A stretch of 64,000 nt of DNA, taken from assembly GCA_004213515.1 (NCBI GenBank), contig SHAK01000002.1, forward strand, positions 1 through 64,000. Direction: 5' to 3'. Below are positions 63,071-64,000 of this stretch, in pieces. This DNA is from Limisphaerales bacterium (GTDB lineage Bacteria; Verrucomicrobiota; Verrucomicrobiia; Limisphaerales; UBA1096). The translations under genes and the position numbers were made by a program. How positions within the stretch are numbered: position 1 is the stretch's first letter; every line of letters starts with the position of its first letter. Under the pieces are notes generated by a model that made no database searches, was not told the origin of the DNA, and saw nothing but the letters and a program-made list of their open reading frames with translations.

Positions 63071-63829
63071 ATGCAGGCGGAAGAACGCCAATTTTTGATC
63101 GAACAACACCTTCAGAAGGTTGAATTTGCCTCGCTTGAAGAACTTTCTGAGAAGGTTGATGTTTCTATTTCTACTGTCAGGCGTGATCTGACCTTACTTG
63201 AAACCAAAGGTACTATTAGAAGAACGCACGGCGGAGCACGCTTAATTACTCCAAAATCTGATGAATTTACCTTTAGCGCGAGGGATACTCATCAATTAAC
63301 CGAAAAGGACTTGATCGGTCATGCTGCGGCGTCATTAATAAAACCTAACCAAGGAGTCATTATAGATGCCGGAACTACTGCTTATCACGTTGCCAAGCAT
63401 TTAGGAGGAAAAGCCTCGCATATTATTACAAACTCATTACCAGTAGCTAATCATTTTGGCTCAGACAACAGTGTCGAAGTACTGGTAACAGGCGGAGTGA
63501 TTTATCCAAGACTTGGAGTACTTGTGGGGCCACTGGCAGTCGAATCTCTCTCAATGATGCATGCCGATATAGCTATTATGAGTGGCGGTGGCATTACACT
63601 TGATGGCGTTACCAATTCCCACGCATTACTAATAGATATACAACGCGCCATGCTGAAGTCCGCACAGCATATAATTTTTTGTCTGGACCACACTAAGTTT
63701 AGCCGCCGCTCAGTCTCTCATCTATGTGAAATAAGTGCCATTGACACTGTAGTTACCGACAAGCAATCTCCAAAAGTTCTTGTCGAACAACTTAAGCAAT
63801 CAAATACAAAAGTAGTTATTGCGGAATAA
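63071..63829 (+). CDS. DeoR-family transcriptional regulator
   Basis: This ~252-aa regulator has an N-terminal winged helix (FASLEELSEKVDVSISTVRRDL), then the DeoR-type sensor domain (IIDAGTTAYHVAKHL, VLVTGGVIYPRLGVLVG, GGGITLDGVTNSH). The ATG at 63071 (MQAEERQFLIEQHL) is chosen; the track start at 63011 overlaps the candidate promoter of the BMC operon and adds unrelated residues. DeoR proteins respond to sugar phosphates; divergent placement suggests it represses the BMC operon until a deoxyhexulose phosphate is present. Confidence 0.93.
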   Translation: MQAEERQFLIEQHLQKVEFASLEELSEKVDVSISTVRRDLTLLETKGTIRRTHGGARLITPKSDEFTFSARDTHQLTEKDLIGHAAASLIKPNQGVIIDAGTTAYHVAKHLGGKASHIITNSLPVANHFGSDNSVEVLVTGGVIYPRLGVLVGPLAVESLSMMHADIAIMSGGGITLDGVTNSHALLIDIQRAMLKSAQHIIFCLDHTKFSRRSVSHLCEISAIDTVVTDKQSPKVLVEQLKQSNTKVVIAE

Positions 63830-63922
63830 CAAATTTGGAAATTTGATTACGCTCATTTTTGAATCAAAAAATTAATTTTCTTAACAACGCTTAATTTATA
63901 AAATAATAAACTTTCTTGGATG

Positions 63923-64000
63923 CTAATATCTCAATAACCCAGCGATGCCACCTAGCTGCTTTAACTCAGCAATCTGTTCGCAAAACTCAATTTCAGCACT
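63923..64000 (-). CDS. C-terminal end of an unidentified gene, cut by window edge
   Basis: The minus strand is open from the window edge to a TAG (63925-63923), encoding 25 residues ending EQIAELKQLGGIAGLLRY. The segment is too short to identify, but the end is coherent. The gene would be convergent with the DeoR regulator. It could belong to the sugar pathway. Confidence 0.45.
   Translation of the reverse strand, partial: SAEIEFCEQIAELKQLGGIAGLLRY

Overview
The window looks like a chromosomal segment of a Gram-negative, AT-rich bacterium of the PVC superphylum, most likely a marine Verrucomicrobium-like organism. This assignment is inferred from gene content. It carries lipid A genes (lpxC-fabZ-lpxA), families abundant in Planctomycetes/Verrucomicrobia (DUF1501, DUF1080, ThuA-like, CotH, PQQ-type propeller proteins, a sulfatase, Gfo/Idh oxidoreductases), and a bacterial microcompartment (BMC) operon of the PVC type. 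I could not search databases, so no species is proposed.

Layout. 1-5 kb: end of a DUF1501 protein, an HtrA protease, a carB gene holding only the C-terminal half of carbamoyl phosphate synthase, and a small secreted protein with three Cys-rich repeats. 5-23 kb, mostly minus strand: lpxA, fabZ, lpxC, a membrane-anchored five-heme cytochrome with a TPR tail, an ABC ATPase with a DUF3050 protein, pheT, a secreted TPR-thioredoxin fusion (plus strand), a WYL regulator, rho, and a three-part MFS-acyltransferase-acyl-ACP synthetase fusion. 23-29 kb, plus strand: CbiX-like protein, xseB-dxs, a zinc-ribbon protein, glnB, a 407-bp AT-rich gap with a DnaA-box-like cluster, then dnaA.

29-52 kb is accessory catabolic content. 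A probable six-gene minus-strand operon (CotH, alpha/beta hydrolase, M24 peptidase, sugar epimerase, DUF1080, ThuA) ends at a terminator. PQQ-propeller and HEAT-like secreted proteins lie next to it. A plus-strand stretch then carries PhoD, a sulfatase coupled to an ankyrin lipoprotein, an HpaI-type aldolase, an amidohydrolase, a second DUF1080 protein and an SDR. Esterase, DsrE and Zn-alcohol dehydrogenase genes, an RluA-type pseudouridine synthase, a DUF456 protein and a secreted thioredoxin follow.

52.5-64 kb: a Gfo/Idh oxidoreductase and a sugar MFS transporter converge on an 11-gene BMC operon read leftward: pduL, BMC-H, BMC-H, ackA-like kinase, BMC-H, BMC-P, aldehyde dehydrogenase, BMC-P, BMC-P, class II aldolase, and a TIM-barrel aldolase-like protein. 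A divergent DeoR regulator sits at the head. By analogy with the known PVC-type BMC, the aldolase would split a deoxyhexulose phosphate (fuculose/rhamnulose 1-phosphate). The resulting aldehyde would be oxidised to an acyl-CoA, moved to phosphate by PduL, and used by the kinase to make ATP inside or at the shell. The least explained parts are the terminal TIM-barrel gene with an encapsulation-peptide-like tail, the kinase with several changed active-site positions, and the N-terminal extra domain on the aldolase.
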